Below, piece after piece: positions 27,742-36,376 of a stretch of DNA of 64,000 bases; within the stretch, counting starts at the first letter, position 1, and each line of letters opens with the position of its first letter. Made by a program: the position numbers and the translations under genes. Under the pieces are notes generated by a model. The model saw only the letters and a program-made list of their open reading frames with translations. It was not told where the DNA came from and made no database searches. Source of the DNA: CBDBJL01 sp965206365 (lineage in GTDB: Bacteria > Pseudomonadota > Alphaproteobacteria > JABAAW01 > JAHZMA01); the NCBI GenBank assembly GCA_965206365.1, contig CBDBJL010000018.1, positions 341,080 to 405,079 on the forward strand. The letters are read 5' to 3'.

Positions 27742-28530
27742 TTATTGAGTATCGAGCAAATGATGCAAGGCAAGGGCGGTGCTTACCGAAACATTCAGGC
27801 TCTCGGGACCATAGGCTTGTTGGCCATTCATAGCGATACGACAAAGAAAGTCACATTTTTCACGAATCAAGCGATGTAGCCCTTTGCCCTCAGTACCAAT
27901 AATTAGAGCTGTATATTTTGGGGCGGAAATTGCTTTCAAATTTTTCCCGGTCATATCCAACCCAATCGTCCAAATGTCGCGCTGTTTAAGCCAATCGATG
28001 AAACGGGCAATATTGCCACATTCTAGCAGTGGAATCGTTTCCAAAGCCCCGGCTGCGGCACGGGCGAGATGGGCATTTTCACGCCATCGGTCAGTAATTA
28101 CTGCATCTGCTCCTAAAAGTGAAGCTGAACGGATAATGGCCCCAACATTTTGCAAATCTTCTAAGCGGTCTAAAACCAGAATTTGCAATTTTTCGCAAGT
28201 TTTGTCGTTTAACGTATTAACAATAAAATCTTCTGCCCGCATCGTTACAAGTGGCGTTACTTGAAGGGCGAGCCCTTGATGAATTGCGAAATTACCCAGC
28301 ATTTGTTGTAAAGCTGAAGGTGAAATTTTGTCGCAAGGTAATTTACGGCCCTTAAAATTGCTATTTTTAGGTTGATCAGAGAGATGGTTTAATGAAAATT
28401 TGCGCGCTTCTTCAGGAGGGGTTGTGGCGGTATAAAATAATTTTATTTTGCATCTTTTGGGGTTTTGCAATGCCGCAATCACAGCATGGCGACCGTAAAT
28501 CCAAAAGGAAGATTGTAGTTTATCGCGCAT
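27742..28530 (-). CDS. rlmB: 23S rRNA 2'-O-methyltransferase RlmB/TrmH family
   Basis: A 262-residue SPOUT methyltransferase. The three SpoU motifs are present: LDRLEDLQNVGAIIRSA near residue 145, IIGTEGKGLHRLIREKCD near 210 and ESLNVSVSTALALHHLL at the C-terminus, with an N-terminal substrate-binding domain beginning FWIYGRHAVIAAL. It methylates a guanosine ribose in 23S rRNA (G2251 in E. coli numbering) by family inference. In many alphaproteobacteria this gene sits near the tRNA/tuf/secE cluster; here it is 5.7 kb away and next to tRNA-Phe. The start is well supported by the domain boundary. Confidence 0.92.
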   Translation of the reverse strand: MRDKLQSSFWIYGRHAVIAALQNPKRCKIKLFYTATTPPEEARKFSLNHLSDQPKNSNFKGRKLPCDKISPSALQQMLGNFAIHQGLALQVTPLVTMRAEDFIVNTLNDKTCEKLQILVLDRLEDLQNVGAIIRSASLLGADAVITDRWRENAHLARAAAGALETIPLLECGNIARFIDWLKQRDIWTIGLDMTGKNLKAISAPKYTALIIGTEGKGLHRLIREKCDFLCRIAMNGQQAYGPESLNVSVSTALALHHLLDTQ

Positions 28531-28799
28531 ATAATTTAGCTCCTTTCCTAATTTTTGCTACAATGAATATCTATTCGAAGAAATGCAACTTGAAAAAATA
28601 TGCCGAAACGACAGCAATGAATGATGAAAAGGGTTATTATGAAATGATTGATTCAGAATCAATAGAAAAAATTTAATATAATTGATTTAATTCTTGGATA
28701 AAATTTGTTACAAGGGATAAAAGCAATGATGATTTTGGTCTTTTTGGGGGAGGCAAGCTCAAATTGAGTAGAATGAAAATTATTTTTAAAAGGTAAAAT

Positions 28800-29189
28800 A
28801 TGCCCTTACGAATTAAACTTCCTGCAAACGATAAATTAATCATTAATGGTGCCGTTTTGGAAAATGGTGGTGATTCCACAATTTTGGTGGTGCATAATCG
28901 TGCGGATATTTTACGGCGCAAAGAAATTATGCAAGAAGAAGATGCCAAAACTCCAGCAAGGATGGTGTATTATTCGTTACAATGTGCCTATATGTTTGAG
29001 GAAATGCGTGGTGATTATTTGCAAAGCTGTTTGCGTTATTTAGATTCTTACTTGCAGGCAGCAGCAAGCGCAACTTCTATTGTTGTTGAAATCAAAGAAA
29101 TGATTGCCGCCGGGCAGTTATATCGTGCCCTGAAAAAGTCGCACGAGTTGATTAAGCATGAATCGGTACGTTTGGGGATTCCTGTTTAA
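28800..29189 (+). CDS. flbT: Flagellin synthesis post-transcriptional regulator FlbT
   Basis: A 129-residue FlbT protein, which in Caulobacter binds flagellin mRNA leaders and controls flagellin translation. Typical features are the N-terminal MPLRIKLPANDKLIINGAV, ADILRRKEIMQEEDA near residue 38 and AQQLY-like AAGQLYRALKKSHELIKHE near the end. AAAAGG lies 7 bases before the ATG. It stands alone here: no flagellin, flaF or other flagellar gene lies within the window, whereas flbT is usually next to flaF and flagellin genes. About 270 bases without a gene precede it. Confidence 0.88.
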   Translation: MPLRIKLPANDKLIINGAVLENGGDSTILVVHNRADILRRKEIMQEEDAKTPARMVYYSLQCAYMFEEMRGDYLQSCLRYLDSYLQAAASATSIVVEIKEMIAAGQLYRALKKSHELIKHESVRLGIPV

Positions 29190-29241
29190 ACTTTGCACCA
29201 ATGATATTGGTGATCTAAGTTGCAATGGGTAGTTAAGGGTA

Positions 29242-29526
29242 ATGGATTTAGCAGCAAAAATTACGATTCGATTAGAAGATTTTTTTTCTCCTGAAAGTTT
29301 GGAGCTTGAAAATCAGTCGCACCTCCATGCCGAACATAATCAAGAGGCTGCAGAAAATGGGCAAACGCACTTTTTTGCTGTGATTGTGAGTGTAAAATTT
29401 ATCGCAAAATCAAGACTTCAACGCCAACGCATGGTTTATGATGCGTTGGGGGATTTATTTGATACCACCCCATTGCATGCTTTTGCGATGAAAACTTTAG
29501 CGCCAGAAGAGGATAACGACCATTAA
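29242..29526 (+). CDS. BolA family protein
   Basis: A 94-residue BolA-fold protein. The class II KH-like signature is visible: SHLHAEHN near residue 26 with the conserved histidines, the THFFAVIVSVKFIAKSRLQR core, the R-M-V-Y-D-A-L helix and the C-terminal HAFAMKTLAPEE. BolA proteins pair with monothiol glutaredoxins in iron-sulfur cluster handling and envelope stress. AAGGG precedes the ATG. It follows flbT by 52 bases and may be co-transcribed, although the two have no known functional link. Confidence 0.9.
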   Translation: MDLAAKITIRLEDFFSPESLELENQSHLHAEHNQEAAENGQTHFFAVIVSVKFIAKSRLQRQRMVYDALGDLFDTTPLHAFAMKTLAPEEDNDH

Positions 29527-29967
29527 TTTATGGGGATAGATTATTATCAAATAAAATTATTTCCAAAATAGAGATGTTCGGGGAGTAGTTTTTCATGGTC
29601 GCTACAAAAATCAGTATTTTTTAAGGTAATTTTTTTTTCTTGTCTTCGCTTCGTAAATAGGTTAGGTGTACTGGCAATATATTAAGGATTGTTTGATTGT
29701 TAGGTATGATTTAAAGATGCGTTTTGTGTTTCGAGTAGTGTAGTTTTGCGGGTGCGAGTGTTATTAAACATGCCGTTTCATCGATTAGATAGCGTGCTTC
29801 TCTGCTCGCCTAATGATTATATTTTATCAAGCAGATGAAATATAATCATTTTTTATTTTTGGTTTCGTGTAAATTACTGCTTACAGCAGATTCACCTTCA
29901 TATTGGTGCTGCGCTTTACAAATTTCATTTAATAACTTTCCCACTTACGTAAAGGAGACTTAGCTTT
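29527..29967 (+). promoter_or_regulatory. Structured leader/intergenic region before aceA
   Basis: This 441-base region has no gene. It carries a strong terminator-like hairpin (29812-29860), then a CTGC-TTACA-GCAG inverted repeat (29877-29889) and a CACC/GGTG hairpin (29893-29908, extendable to GCAG/CTGC at 29886-29912) in the last 110 bases before aceA. No clear -35/-10 pair was found. It may be an attenuated leader, an operator region or a small RNA gene upstream of an independent aceA promoter. Confidence 0.4.
29812..29860 (+). terminator. Strong rho-independent terminator between bolA and aceA
   Basis: A perfect 13-bp inverted repeat (AATGATTATATTT / AAATATAATCATT) closes a 13-base loop and is followed by TTTTTATTTTT. 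It lies 286 bases after bolA and 108 bases before aceA, so it is far from the end of the preceding gene. Confidence 0.75.
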
Positions 29968-31290
29968 ATGTCTAATTCATTTTATTACAACCCTAAAGAA
30001 GTAGCAAGTAAGCTTGAAGAGACATGGAGAACTGATTCTCGCTGGAGTCAAGTAAAGCGAACTTATTCAGCACAAGATGTTATTAAATTGCGCGGCTCAA
30101 TCAGTACCAGCTATACAATGGCAACGCTTACAGCTCGAAAATTATGGCATTTATTTAATGGCGGTTCACAAAAAGGTTACGTTAATACGATTGGTACCCT
30201 AACTGGTGGGCAGGCAATTCAGCAAGCCAAAGCGGGTATGAAGGCAATTTATTTATCGGGTTGGCAGGTTGCTGCCGATAATAACACATCGCGAGGCATG
30301 TATCCTGATCAATCCTTATATCCAGTAGATTCTGTGCCACAGGTGGTTGATAGCATTAATCGTTCACTGAAACGTGCGGATGAGATTCAATGGGAATCGG
30401 GGATTACCCCTGAAGATGATAAATTTATTGATTATTTTTTGCCGATTGTTGCTGATGCCGAAGCTGGCTTTGGCGGTGTTTTGAATGGTTATGAGCTTAC
30501 GAAACATATGATTGAGGCAGGTGTAGCTGCAGTGCATTTTGAAGATCAATTATCTTCCGCAAAGAAATGTGGTCATATGGGCGGCAAAGTGCTTGTTCCT
30601 ACCCGCGATGCTGTGCAAAAACTTATTTCGGCACGTTTGGCAACCGATGTTATGGATGTGCCAACATTAATTGTTGCGCGTACCGATGCGAATGCAGCCA
30701 GTTTAATTACCTCTGATTGCGATGATTATGATCAAAAATTTATTGTTGGTAAACGAACGGTTGAAGGATTCTACAATACAAAAGCTGGTATTGATCAAGC
30801 GATCAGTAGGGGCTTGGCCTATGCACCTTACGCTGATTTAATTTGGTGCGAAACTGCCACGCCAAATTTAGATGAGGCACGCGTTTTTGCAGAAGCAATT
30901 AAAAAAGATTATCCAAATCAATTATTGGCCTATAATTGTTCGCCATCTTTTAATTGGCGTAAATATCTTGATGATAAAGTTATTGCTGGTTTCCAAGATT
31001 CTCTTGCCGAAATGGGCTATGTGTTCCAGTTTATTACTTTGGCTGGAATTCATAATATGTGGTATCATATGTTTGATTTTGCATATCATTATAGCCGTGG
31101 TGAGGGTATGAAACATTATGTTGATCGGATTCAAACGCCTGAATTAGAAGCTGTGAAGCGTGGTTATACGTTTGCCATGCACCAGCAAGAGGTTGGGGCC
31201 CAATATTTTGATTCGATTACCAATATTATTCAAAACAATCAATCTTCAACAACGGCGATGAAGGGTTCTACAGAAGAAGAACAATTTTAA
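29968..31290 (+). CDS. aceA: Isocitrate lyase
   Basis: A 440-residue isocitrate lyase that splits isocitrate into succinate and glyoxylate, the first glyoxylate-shunt step. The catalytic cysteine motif KKCGHMGG is near residue 199, preceded by VADAEAGFGG (metal-binding Asp) near 160, and YNCSPSFNW near 315 is also diagnostic. AAAGGAG lies ten bases before the ATG. It is followed after 28 bases by malate synthase, forming a dedicated aceA-aceB operon that implies growth on acetate or fatty acids. Confidence 0.97.
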   Translation: MSNSFYYNPKEVASKLEETWRTDSRWSQVKRTYSAQDVIKLRGSISTSYTMATLTARKLWHLFNGGSQKGYVNTIGTLTGGQAIQQAKAGMKAIYLSGWQVAADNNTSRGMYPDQSLYPVDSVPQVVDSINRSLKRADEIQWESGITPEDDKFIDYFLPIVADAEAGFGGVLNGYELTKHMIEAGVAAVHFEDQLSSAKKCGHMGGKVLVPTRDAVQKLISARLATDVMDVPTLIVARTDANAASLITSDCDDYDQKFIVGKRTVEGFYNTKAGIDQAISRGLAYAPYADLIWCETATPNLDEARVFAEAIKKDYPNQLLAYNCSPSFNWRKYLDDKVIAGFQDSLAEMGYVFQFITLAGIHNMWYHMFDFAYHYSRGEGMKHYVDRIQTPELEAVKRGYTFAMHQQEVGAQYFDSITNIIQNNQSSTTAMKGSTEEEQF

Positions 31291-31318
31291 GCTATATTAT
31301 TGCAAAGAGTAGGTAAAA

Positions 31319-32956
31319 ATGATGTCTTCTCTGACTATTCATGGATTTACAGAAAATCAAGATCGAGTTCTTACGCCAGAATTTTCTATATTTTTAGAAA
31401 AATTAATGATCGAATTTGCATCGAATTTTGAAGAATTACTAGAATTGCGCACCAATCGGCAAGCTGAGTTTGATCGTGGCCTAAAGCCAGATTTTGCTAC
31501 TGATACCGAAAATATTCGTCTTGACGATTGGCAAGTGGCACCTGTGCCAAAGGATTTGTGGGATCGTAGGGTAGAGATTACTGGGTCTGCTTCAGATGCG
31601 AAAGCGGTTATTCATGCTTTGAATGCGAATGTGAAATGTTTTATGGCGGATTTTGAAGATTCGTTAGTTCCATCTTGGGCAAATATTATTGCCGGGCAAT
31701 GCAATTTGCAAGATGCTATTGCTGGTACGCTACGCTTTGAAGATCAGGCAAGCGGTACAGTTGAGCAGCTTCAGCAAAAAACAGCATTGCTTTTATGTCG
31801 GGTGCGGGGATTGCATTTACCCGAGGCGCATATTTGCTTTAAGGGTAAGGCTGTGCCTGGCTCTTTATTTGATTTTGCCGGATATCTTTTTCATAATCAT
31901 GTGGCACTACGTGCGAAAGGAAGTGGGGTTTATTTTTATTTACCCAAATTAGAGGATCATGGGGAAGCTCAATTATGGGCGGATGTTTTTAAATTCTCTG
32001 AAACCTATTTATCGATTCCTCAAAGCACAATTCGCGCAACGATTATGATTGAAACGTTTCCATCTGTTTTCCAAATGCACGAAATTCTCTACGCGCTACG
32101 TGATTATGCCGTTGCATTAACGTGTGGTCGGTGGGATTATATTTTTAGCTATATTAAAACGCTAAGCACAGATCAGGCTTATATTCTTGCCGATAGGGGT
32201 ACATTGGGCATGGATTCACCGTTTTTATCGGCATATTCGCGTTTGTTGATCCAAACCTGTCATCAAAGAGGCGTTCTCGCTATGGGTGGTATGGCGGCTT
32301 TTGTTCCTTCGCGCGATAAAGCTGTGAATGTGCAGGCTTTAGAAAAAGTGCGCTTTGATAAGCAACTAGAGGCAGATAATGGGCATGATGGAACCTGGAT
32401 TGCTCATCCAGGATTAGCTAATACAGCCTTGGCAGTATTTGATCAGGCAATTCATAAAAATGCTAGTAATCAAACCCATATAATGCGAGAGGAAGATCGT
32501 ATTACCACACAAGATCTCTATTTACCGCCACCGCCTATTTGTACAGAGATTGTGGTGCGCAACAATATAAAAATTGCAGTGCAATATATCGAGGCCTGGT
32601 TATGTGGCAATGGTTACAAAGAACTTTATCATTTAATGGAAGATGCGGCAACGGCAGAAATATCACGCGCTTCGATATGGCAATTAATGAAATATGGGTT
32701 AGAATTAGAGAATGGAAAAATATTATCGGCTGATTATTTCAATCAATTATTAGATGAAGAATGCCAAGTGATTCAAGCAGAAATTGGTGACGCTTATCAA
32801 AGTGGAAAATTCCCCCAGGCCTGTGCTATTTTTAAGGATCTGGTTTTGGCAGATAAATTTCCATCTTTTCTAACTTTGCCTTGCTACCAGCAGGTGATTA
32901 CATTGCTACCAGCAGGTGATTACATTGCTACCAGCAGGTTAGCAAAAAATATTTAG
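31319..32956 (+). CDS. aceB: Malate synthase A with a repeat-altered C-terminus
   Basis: A 545-residue malate synthase A that condenses glyoxylate and acetyl-CoA to malate. The central ATIMIETFPSVFQMHEILY and the GRWDYIFSYIK blocks and MGGMAAFVPSRD are diagnostic; the catalytic Asp lies in NGHDGTWIAHPGL-DEE-type C-terminal segments. Either of two adjacent ATG codons (31319 or 31322) may be used. The last codons run through a 22-bp tandem repeat (32882-32939), which shifts the frame so that the protein ends PAGDYIATSRLAKNI; removing two copies would give an end YQQVSKKYLEDYSK with a stop at 32971. The main catalytic region is unaffected. Confidence 0.95.
   Translation: MMSSLTIHGFTENQDRVLTPEFSIFLEKLMIEFASNFEELLELRTNRQAEFDRGLKPDFATDTENIRLDDWQVAPVPKDLWDRRVEITGSASDAKAVIHALNANVKCFMADFEDSLVPSWANIIAGQCNLQDAIAGTLRFEDQASGTVEQLQQKTALLLCRVRGLHLPEAHICFKGKAVPGSLFDFAGYLFHNHVALRAKGSGVYFYLPKLEDHGEAQLWADVFKFSETYLSIPQSTIRATIMIETFPSVFQMHEILYALRDYAVALTCGRWDYIFSYIKTLSTDQAYILADRGTLGMDSPFLSAYSRLLIQTCHQRGVLAMGGMAAFVPSRDKAVNVQALEKVRFDKQLEADNGHDGTWIAHPGLANTALAVFDQAIHKNASNQTHIMREEDRITTQDLYLPPPPICTEIVVRNNIKIAVQYIEAWLCGNGYKELYHLMEDAATAEISRASIWQLMKYGLELENGKILSADYFNQLLDEECQVIQAEIGDAYQSGKFPQACAIFKDLVLADKFPSFLTLPCYQQVITLLPAGDYIATSRLAKNI
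32882..32939. repeat. 22-bp tandem repeat at the 3' end of aceB
   Basis: TGCTACCAGCAGGTGATTAC+AT is present at 32882-32903 and 32904-32925, followed by a 14-base partial copy at 32926-32939. The unit is not a multiple of three, so copy-number change alters the reading frame. Confidence 0.9.
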
Positions 32957-33058
32957 AAGATTACAGCAAATAACCCCATGCCAGGTAAGAGGTGAAGAAA
33001 ATGAACGTAAAGATCATCATCCTCGCCATTATCCATACAATATACACAAAATTATCGT

Positions 33059-33649
33059 TTAAGCGGCGGCTTTGATAATCGCATAAACATTGTCGGTTGC
33101 AGCTTCAATCTGTTCGATAAGATCAGAGTTGCTTTGGTAACCTAAATTTTTTGCGTAGCGCAAATCTTTCAAGGCTTGGTGATGCATGCCTAAAATTGCA
33201 TGTGCTAAGCCACGACGATAATAAGCTTCAACATTATTGGGATGGGCATTTGAAATTTCGATCCAATCTTGCAGGGCCCCTTCATCGTCGCCGGTCATGG
33301 TGCGCACCATAGCTCGATAACGATAAGCATCGGTAAAAAGGGGGGCAATGGCAATCGAATGGCTATAATCTTTGATAGCACCATCATAATTACCAAGATC
33401 ATACTGGGTTAAACCACGAGCAACATAGGCTTTGTAATGTTCGGGATTGAGCCTAAGGGCGATCGTAAAATCTTTTAAGGCACCCTCATAATTAGCCATT
33501 TTTGCAAGGGTTAATCCTCGATGATGGTAATTTTCAGCATCATCGGGATCAAGCATAATGGCATGATTATAAGCTTCAATGGCACCTTTATCATCGGCAT
33601 TGCGGTATTTTCTCAAACCGATATTACGGTATTTTTTGGATTCTTTCAT
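33059..33649 (-). CDS. Tetratricopeptide-repeat protein
   Basis: A 196-residue protein made almost wholly of TPR units (about five 34-residue repeats from residue 6 to 180), each with the usual pattern of Tyr/Gly/Ala positions, for example EAYNHAIMLDPDDAENYHHR and KDYSHSIAIAPLFTDAYRYR. No signal peptide or membrane helix, so it is probably cytoplasmic. TPRs mediate protein-protein contacts; the partner is not evident from the neighbours (aceB, tRNA-Ala). The AGGAACC preceding ATG is a plausible ribosome-binding site. Confidence 0.8.
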   Translation of the reverse strand: MKESKKYRNIGLRKYRNADDKGAIEAYNHAIMLDPDDAENYHHRGLTLAKMANYEGALKDFTIALRLNPEHYKAYVARGLTQYDLGNYDGAIKDYSHSIAIAPLFTDAYRYRAMVRTMTGDDEGALQDWIEISNAHPNNVEAYYRRGLAHAILGMHHQALKDLRYAKNLGYQSNSDLIEQIEAATDNVYAIIKAAA

Positions 33650-33803
33650 AATGGTTCCTCGAATTTTTTATTTTTTGGGCTTTCCAGTCGCTTCCGATAT
33701 TCCAAGCAATAAGCGTACCATTTTTATGAAGAACACTAAATTTAAATTATACAATTAAGGGGCTTGCATTTGCATTTAAATCGAATTATACCAACAGTCC
33801 TGT

Positions 33804-33879
33804 GGGGCTGTAGCTCAATCGGTAGAGCGCCTGCTTTGCAAGCAGGAGGTCGTCGGTTCGATTCCGTCCAGCTCCACCA
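33804..33879 (+). tRNA. tRNA-Ala (TGC)
   Basis: A complete 76-base cloverleaf with acceptor GGGGCTG/CAGCTCC, D-arm AGCTCAATCGGTAGAGC, anticodon stem CCTGC/GCAGG with loop TTTGCAA (anticodon TGC), T-loop GGTTCGATTCC and encoded CCA. It stands alone upstream of secE rather than inside an rRNA operon. Confidence 0.96.
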
Positions 33880-34196
33880 TTTTTGGCACGATTTTTTTGG
33901 GAAGAATTGGTGGTAAAATGGTTTGCTAATATTTTCATTAGTGTTGATAATAAAGTGTTTGTTGTTTTTGCAAAGCTTCTTACTGGCAAAAAATCGGTAA
34001 AATCTTATTTTTGTTAAGATTATGCTTGACAAACCTGTTTGATCTGTGGTACCGGATGAGTTCGCTTCTGAGAATTAGGTTTTAACATTATTGCTGACTT
34101 TTGGTTTTTGGCAAGGCTGTTTTTGGCAAGGCTGTTTTGCTTGGAATTTTCTTGGAGCGTTGAGTTTGAACTGCTAATGGTTACTGGATCTGTGCA
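33880..34196 (+). promoter_or_regulatory. Region between tRNA-Ala and secE
   Basis: 317 bases without a gene. It holds a perfect TTGACA (34026-34031), a good -35 element without a clear TATAAT at the right distance, and a 15-bp direct tandem repeat TTTTTGGCAAGGCTG (34105-34119 and 34120-34134). It probably contains the promoter of the secE-nusG transcript. Confidence 0.4.
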
Positions 34197-34388
34197 ATGG
34201 CAATAACTAACCCCGCGCAATTTGTTCGCCAAGTGCGCCAGGAAATGAAGAAGGTTGTTTGGCCTGGTCGTAAGGAGGTTTTGCTTTCTACGATTAGCGT
34301 CTTTGTTATGGTTACGGTTATGTCGTTGTTCTTTTTGTTGGTAGATAGAATCATCTCCTATGGTGTTAGATTTATTATCGGTGGGTAA
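34197..34388 (+). CDS. secE: Preprotein translocase subunit SecE
   Basis: A 63-residue single-helix SecE. The amphipathic QVRQEMKKVVWPGRKEVLLS segment with the conserved Trp-Pro precedes one hydrophobic transmembrane helix (ISVFVMVTVMSLFFLLV, about residues 33-50). It is the short single-span form typical of alphaproteobacteria. It lies upstream of nusG in the conserved secE-nusG order. The ribosome-binding site is weak. Confidence 0.93.
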   Translation: MAITNPAQFVRQVRQEMKKVVWPGRKEVLLSTISVFVMVTVMSLFFLLVDRIISYGVRFIIGG

Positions 34389-34522
34389 TTTAGGGCTTGA
34401 TTTCATGAAAAAAGGTATTTTTTCCGAATGAAATACGGAATAATTTTGGCTTGCGTTTAGCTTAAAGAGTTTGCGAATCTTTCGCAAAAAATTGTACTTG
34501 TAAGGTCTTGAACGGGAAATAA

Positions 34523-35053
34523 ATGAGCGTTGAGAATTGGTATATTGTCCATGTATATTCTGGTTTTGAGCAGAAAGTTGTGCATTCGATTCTAGAACAA
34601 GCGAAGCAAAAAAATATTACAGATATTAAAGATACATTAGTTCCTGTGCAGCAAACGGTTGAGGTACGTCGGGGAAAAAAATATACTGCTGAGCGAAAAT
34701 TTTTTCCGGGTTATATTTTGGTAAAAATGGTCATGAATAGTGAAAGTTGGCATTTGATCAAGGATACGCCCAAAGTTACAGATTTTTTGGGAAATAATGG
34801 TACACCTTCACCGATCCCTGATCATGAGGTTGAAGTGATTCGTCGTCAAGTTGAAGATGGGGTTAGTTTGGCAGAAGATGGTACAGTTTTCTCAGTTGGT
34901 GAACAAGTGCGGGTGATTGAAGGTCCGTTTGCTTCTTTTAATGGCAAAGTAGAAGAGGTAAATGAGGAACGCTCGCAAATTAAAGTTTTGGTTGCTATTT
35001 TTGGTAGAGCAACACCTGTTGTGCTTGGATTTACGCAAGTAGAAAAGGTTTAG
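34523..35053 (+). CDS. nusG: Transcription termination/antitermination protein NusG
   Basis: A 176-residue NusG with its NGN domain (NWYIVHVYSGFEQKV start, FPGYILVKM near residue 62) and C-terminal KOW domain (GEQVRVIEGPFASFNGKVEE near 130). It binds RNA polymerase and links it to Rho or to ribosomal protein S10. It lies 134 bases after secE and 99 bases before rplK, matching the usual cluster order. Confidence 0.97.
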   Translation: MSVENWYIVHVYSGFEQKVVHSILEQAKQKNITDIKDTLVPVQQTVEVRRGKKYTAERKFFPGYILVKMVMNSESWHLIKDTPKVTDFLGNNGTPSPIPDHEVEVIRRQVEDGVSLAEDGTVFSVGEQVRVIEGPFASFNGKVEEVNEERSQIKVLVAIFGRATPVVLGFTQVEKV

Positions 35054-35058
35054 TAATT

Positions 35059-35087
35059 GCGGTAGACCGTGCCATTGGTCGAACCGC
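35059..35087 (+). promoter_or_regulatory. Candidate L11-operon leader hairpin
   Basis: GCGGT…ACCGC with an inner GACC/GGTC closes a hairpin in the nusG-rplK gap, 66 bases before rplK. Position fits an L1-binding autoregulatory element of the rplK-rplA operon; I did not match it to a consensus. Confidence 0.4.
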
Positions 35088-35152
35088 GTCCCTTAAATTT
35101 AAGCAAAGATGGTTTTGTTTAAATTCGCTTATAATAGAAAGGAAGGGCAAAA

Positions 35153-35581
35153 ATGGCAAAAAAAATATCAGGTTATGTTAAGCTGGAAGTTCCAGCAGGG
35201 CAAGCCGCACCGTCACAGTCTTTGGGCCCTGCTTTAGGGCAAAGAGGCTTGAATATTATGGAGTTTTGTAAGGCTTTTAATGCGGCTACGCAAGATCTAG
35301 AACCTGGAACGCCAACCCCTGTTGTGATTACGGCTTATGAGGATCGAAGTTTTAGTTTTGTTACGAAAACTGCACCAGCAAGTTATTTTTTGCGGAAAAT
35401 GGCAAATATTGATAAAGGTGCGAATACACCAGGGCGTGAATTTAAGGGTGAAGTCACTCTCGCGCAAATTCAAGAAATTGCAGAATTGAAATTCAAAGAT
35501 TTGAATGCCAATGATATCGATAATGCAGTTAAAATTATTGCAGGTTCGGCGCAATCTATGGGATTGCGGGTTTTGGATTAA
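35153..35581 (+). CDS. rplK: 50S ribosomal protein L11
   Basis: A 142-residue L11. The N-terminal domain shows the proline-containing GPALGQRGLNIMEFCKAFNA (the thiostrepton/release-factor contact surface), and the C-terminal rRNA-binding domain ends AGSAQSMGLRV. Length is standard. AAGGAAGGGC precedes the ATG. First gene of the L11-L1 pair, co-transcribed with rplA after 14 bases. Confidence 0.97.
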   Translation: MAKKISGYVKLEVPAGQAAPSQSLGPALGQRGLNIMEFCKAFNAATQDLEPGTPTPVVITAYEDRSFSFVTKTAPASYFLRKMANIDKGANTPGREFKGEVTLAQIQEIAELKFKDLNANDIDNAVKIIAGSAQSMGLRVLD

Positions 35582-35595
35582 AGGATTAAATTGAG

Positions 35596-36285
35596 ATGGC
35601 AAAATTGGGAAAAAGATTGGCAAAAGCTTACACGCAAATTGACCGTGAGAAATTATATTCTTTGCAAGAAGCTGTGGTTAATGTGAAGGCGAATGCAAAG
35701 GTAAAATTTGATGAAACTGTTGAGATTTCAATGAATCTTGGAGTGGATCCTCGGCATGCGGATCAACAGGTTCGGGGAATGGTGCAATTGCCAAATGGAA
35801 CCGGTAAAACGGTTCGTGTAGCTGTGTTTGCGCGTGATGCGAAAGCAGAAGAAGCAAAAGCTGCGGGTGCGGATATTGTTGGGGCAGAGGATTTGATGCA
35901 ACAGATTCAGGCCGGAAAGATAGATTTTGATCGATGCATTGCCACTCCGGATATGATGGTGTTTGTGGGGCGCGTTGGCAAAATTTTAGGACCGCGTGGC
36001 TTAATGCCAAACCCCAAATTAGGAACAGTAACCCCGAATGTAGCGGATGCGGTGAAAGCTGTTAAGGCTGGTGAGGTGGAATATCGTGTTGAAAAAAACG
36101 GTATTATCCATGCTGGCATTGGTAAGGTGAGTTTTAGTGAAGAGAAAATTAAACAAAATGCGCTTGCGGTAATTACAGCAGTTAAAAATGCCAAGCCCGA
36201 AGGTGCAAAAGGGACTTATATCAAAAAAATTCATCTTTCCTCGACAATGGGGATCGGGATTAAGGTTGATTTAAGTGAAGTTTAA
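35596..36285 (+). CDS. rplA: 50S ribosomal protein L1
   Basis: A 229-residue L1, which shapes the L1 stalk and in many bacteria represses its own operon. Diagnostic segments are LGVDPRHADQQVRGMVQLPNGTGK, ATPDMMVFVGRVGKILGPRGLMPNPK near residue 115 and KNGIIHAGIGK near 170. It starts 14 bases after rplK. Confidence 0.97.
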   Translation: MAKLGKRLAKAYTQIDREKLYSLQEAVVNVKANAKVKFDETVEISMNLGVDPRHADQQVRGMVQLPNGTGKTVRVAVFARDAKAEEAKAAGADIVGAEDLMQQIQAGKIDFDRCIATPDMMVFVGRVGKILGPRGLMPNPKLGTVTPNVADAVKAVKAGEVEYRVEKNGIIHAGIGKVSFSEEKIKQNALAVITAVKNAKPEGAKGTYIKKIHLSSTMGIGIKVDLSEV

Positions 36286-36339
36286 TGCGTTTTTGAAAAA
36301 TATTACGCAAAAAATTATGGCTTAATTGCCATAGTCAGG

Positions 36340-36376
36340 AACATGATATTGTGTAGATGCTACAAGATATCATGTT
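36340..36376 (+). promoter_or_regulatory. L10 leader-type hairpin
   Basis: AACATGATAT and ATATCATGTT form a 10-bp stem with an inner TGTAG/CTACA helix in the 268-base rplA-rplJ gap. Position and form match the autoregulatory L10(L12)4-binding leader upstream of rplJ; the exact consensus was not tested. Confidence 0.5.

Noticed and set aside
28392..28676. A 94-codon plus-strand frame
   Set aside because: Most of it is antisense to the N-terminus of rlmB and it has no ribosome-binding site or recognisable domain. A short tail after 28560 is Lys/Glu-rich by chance.
33742..34032. Two minus-strand frames across tRNA-Ala
   Set aside because: They read through a tRNA gene in both cases; tRNA genes often contain long spurious frames.
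34020..34487. A 155-codon minus-strand frame across secE
   Set aside because: It is antisense to secE and its leader and low-complexity (Asn/Ser/Lys).
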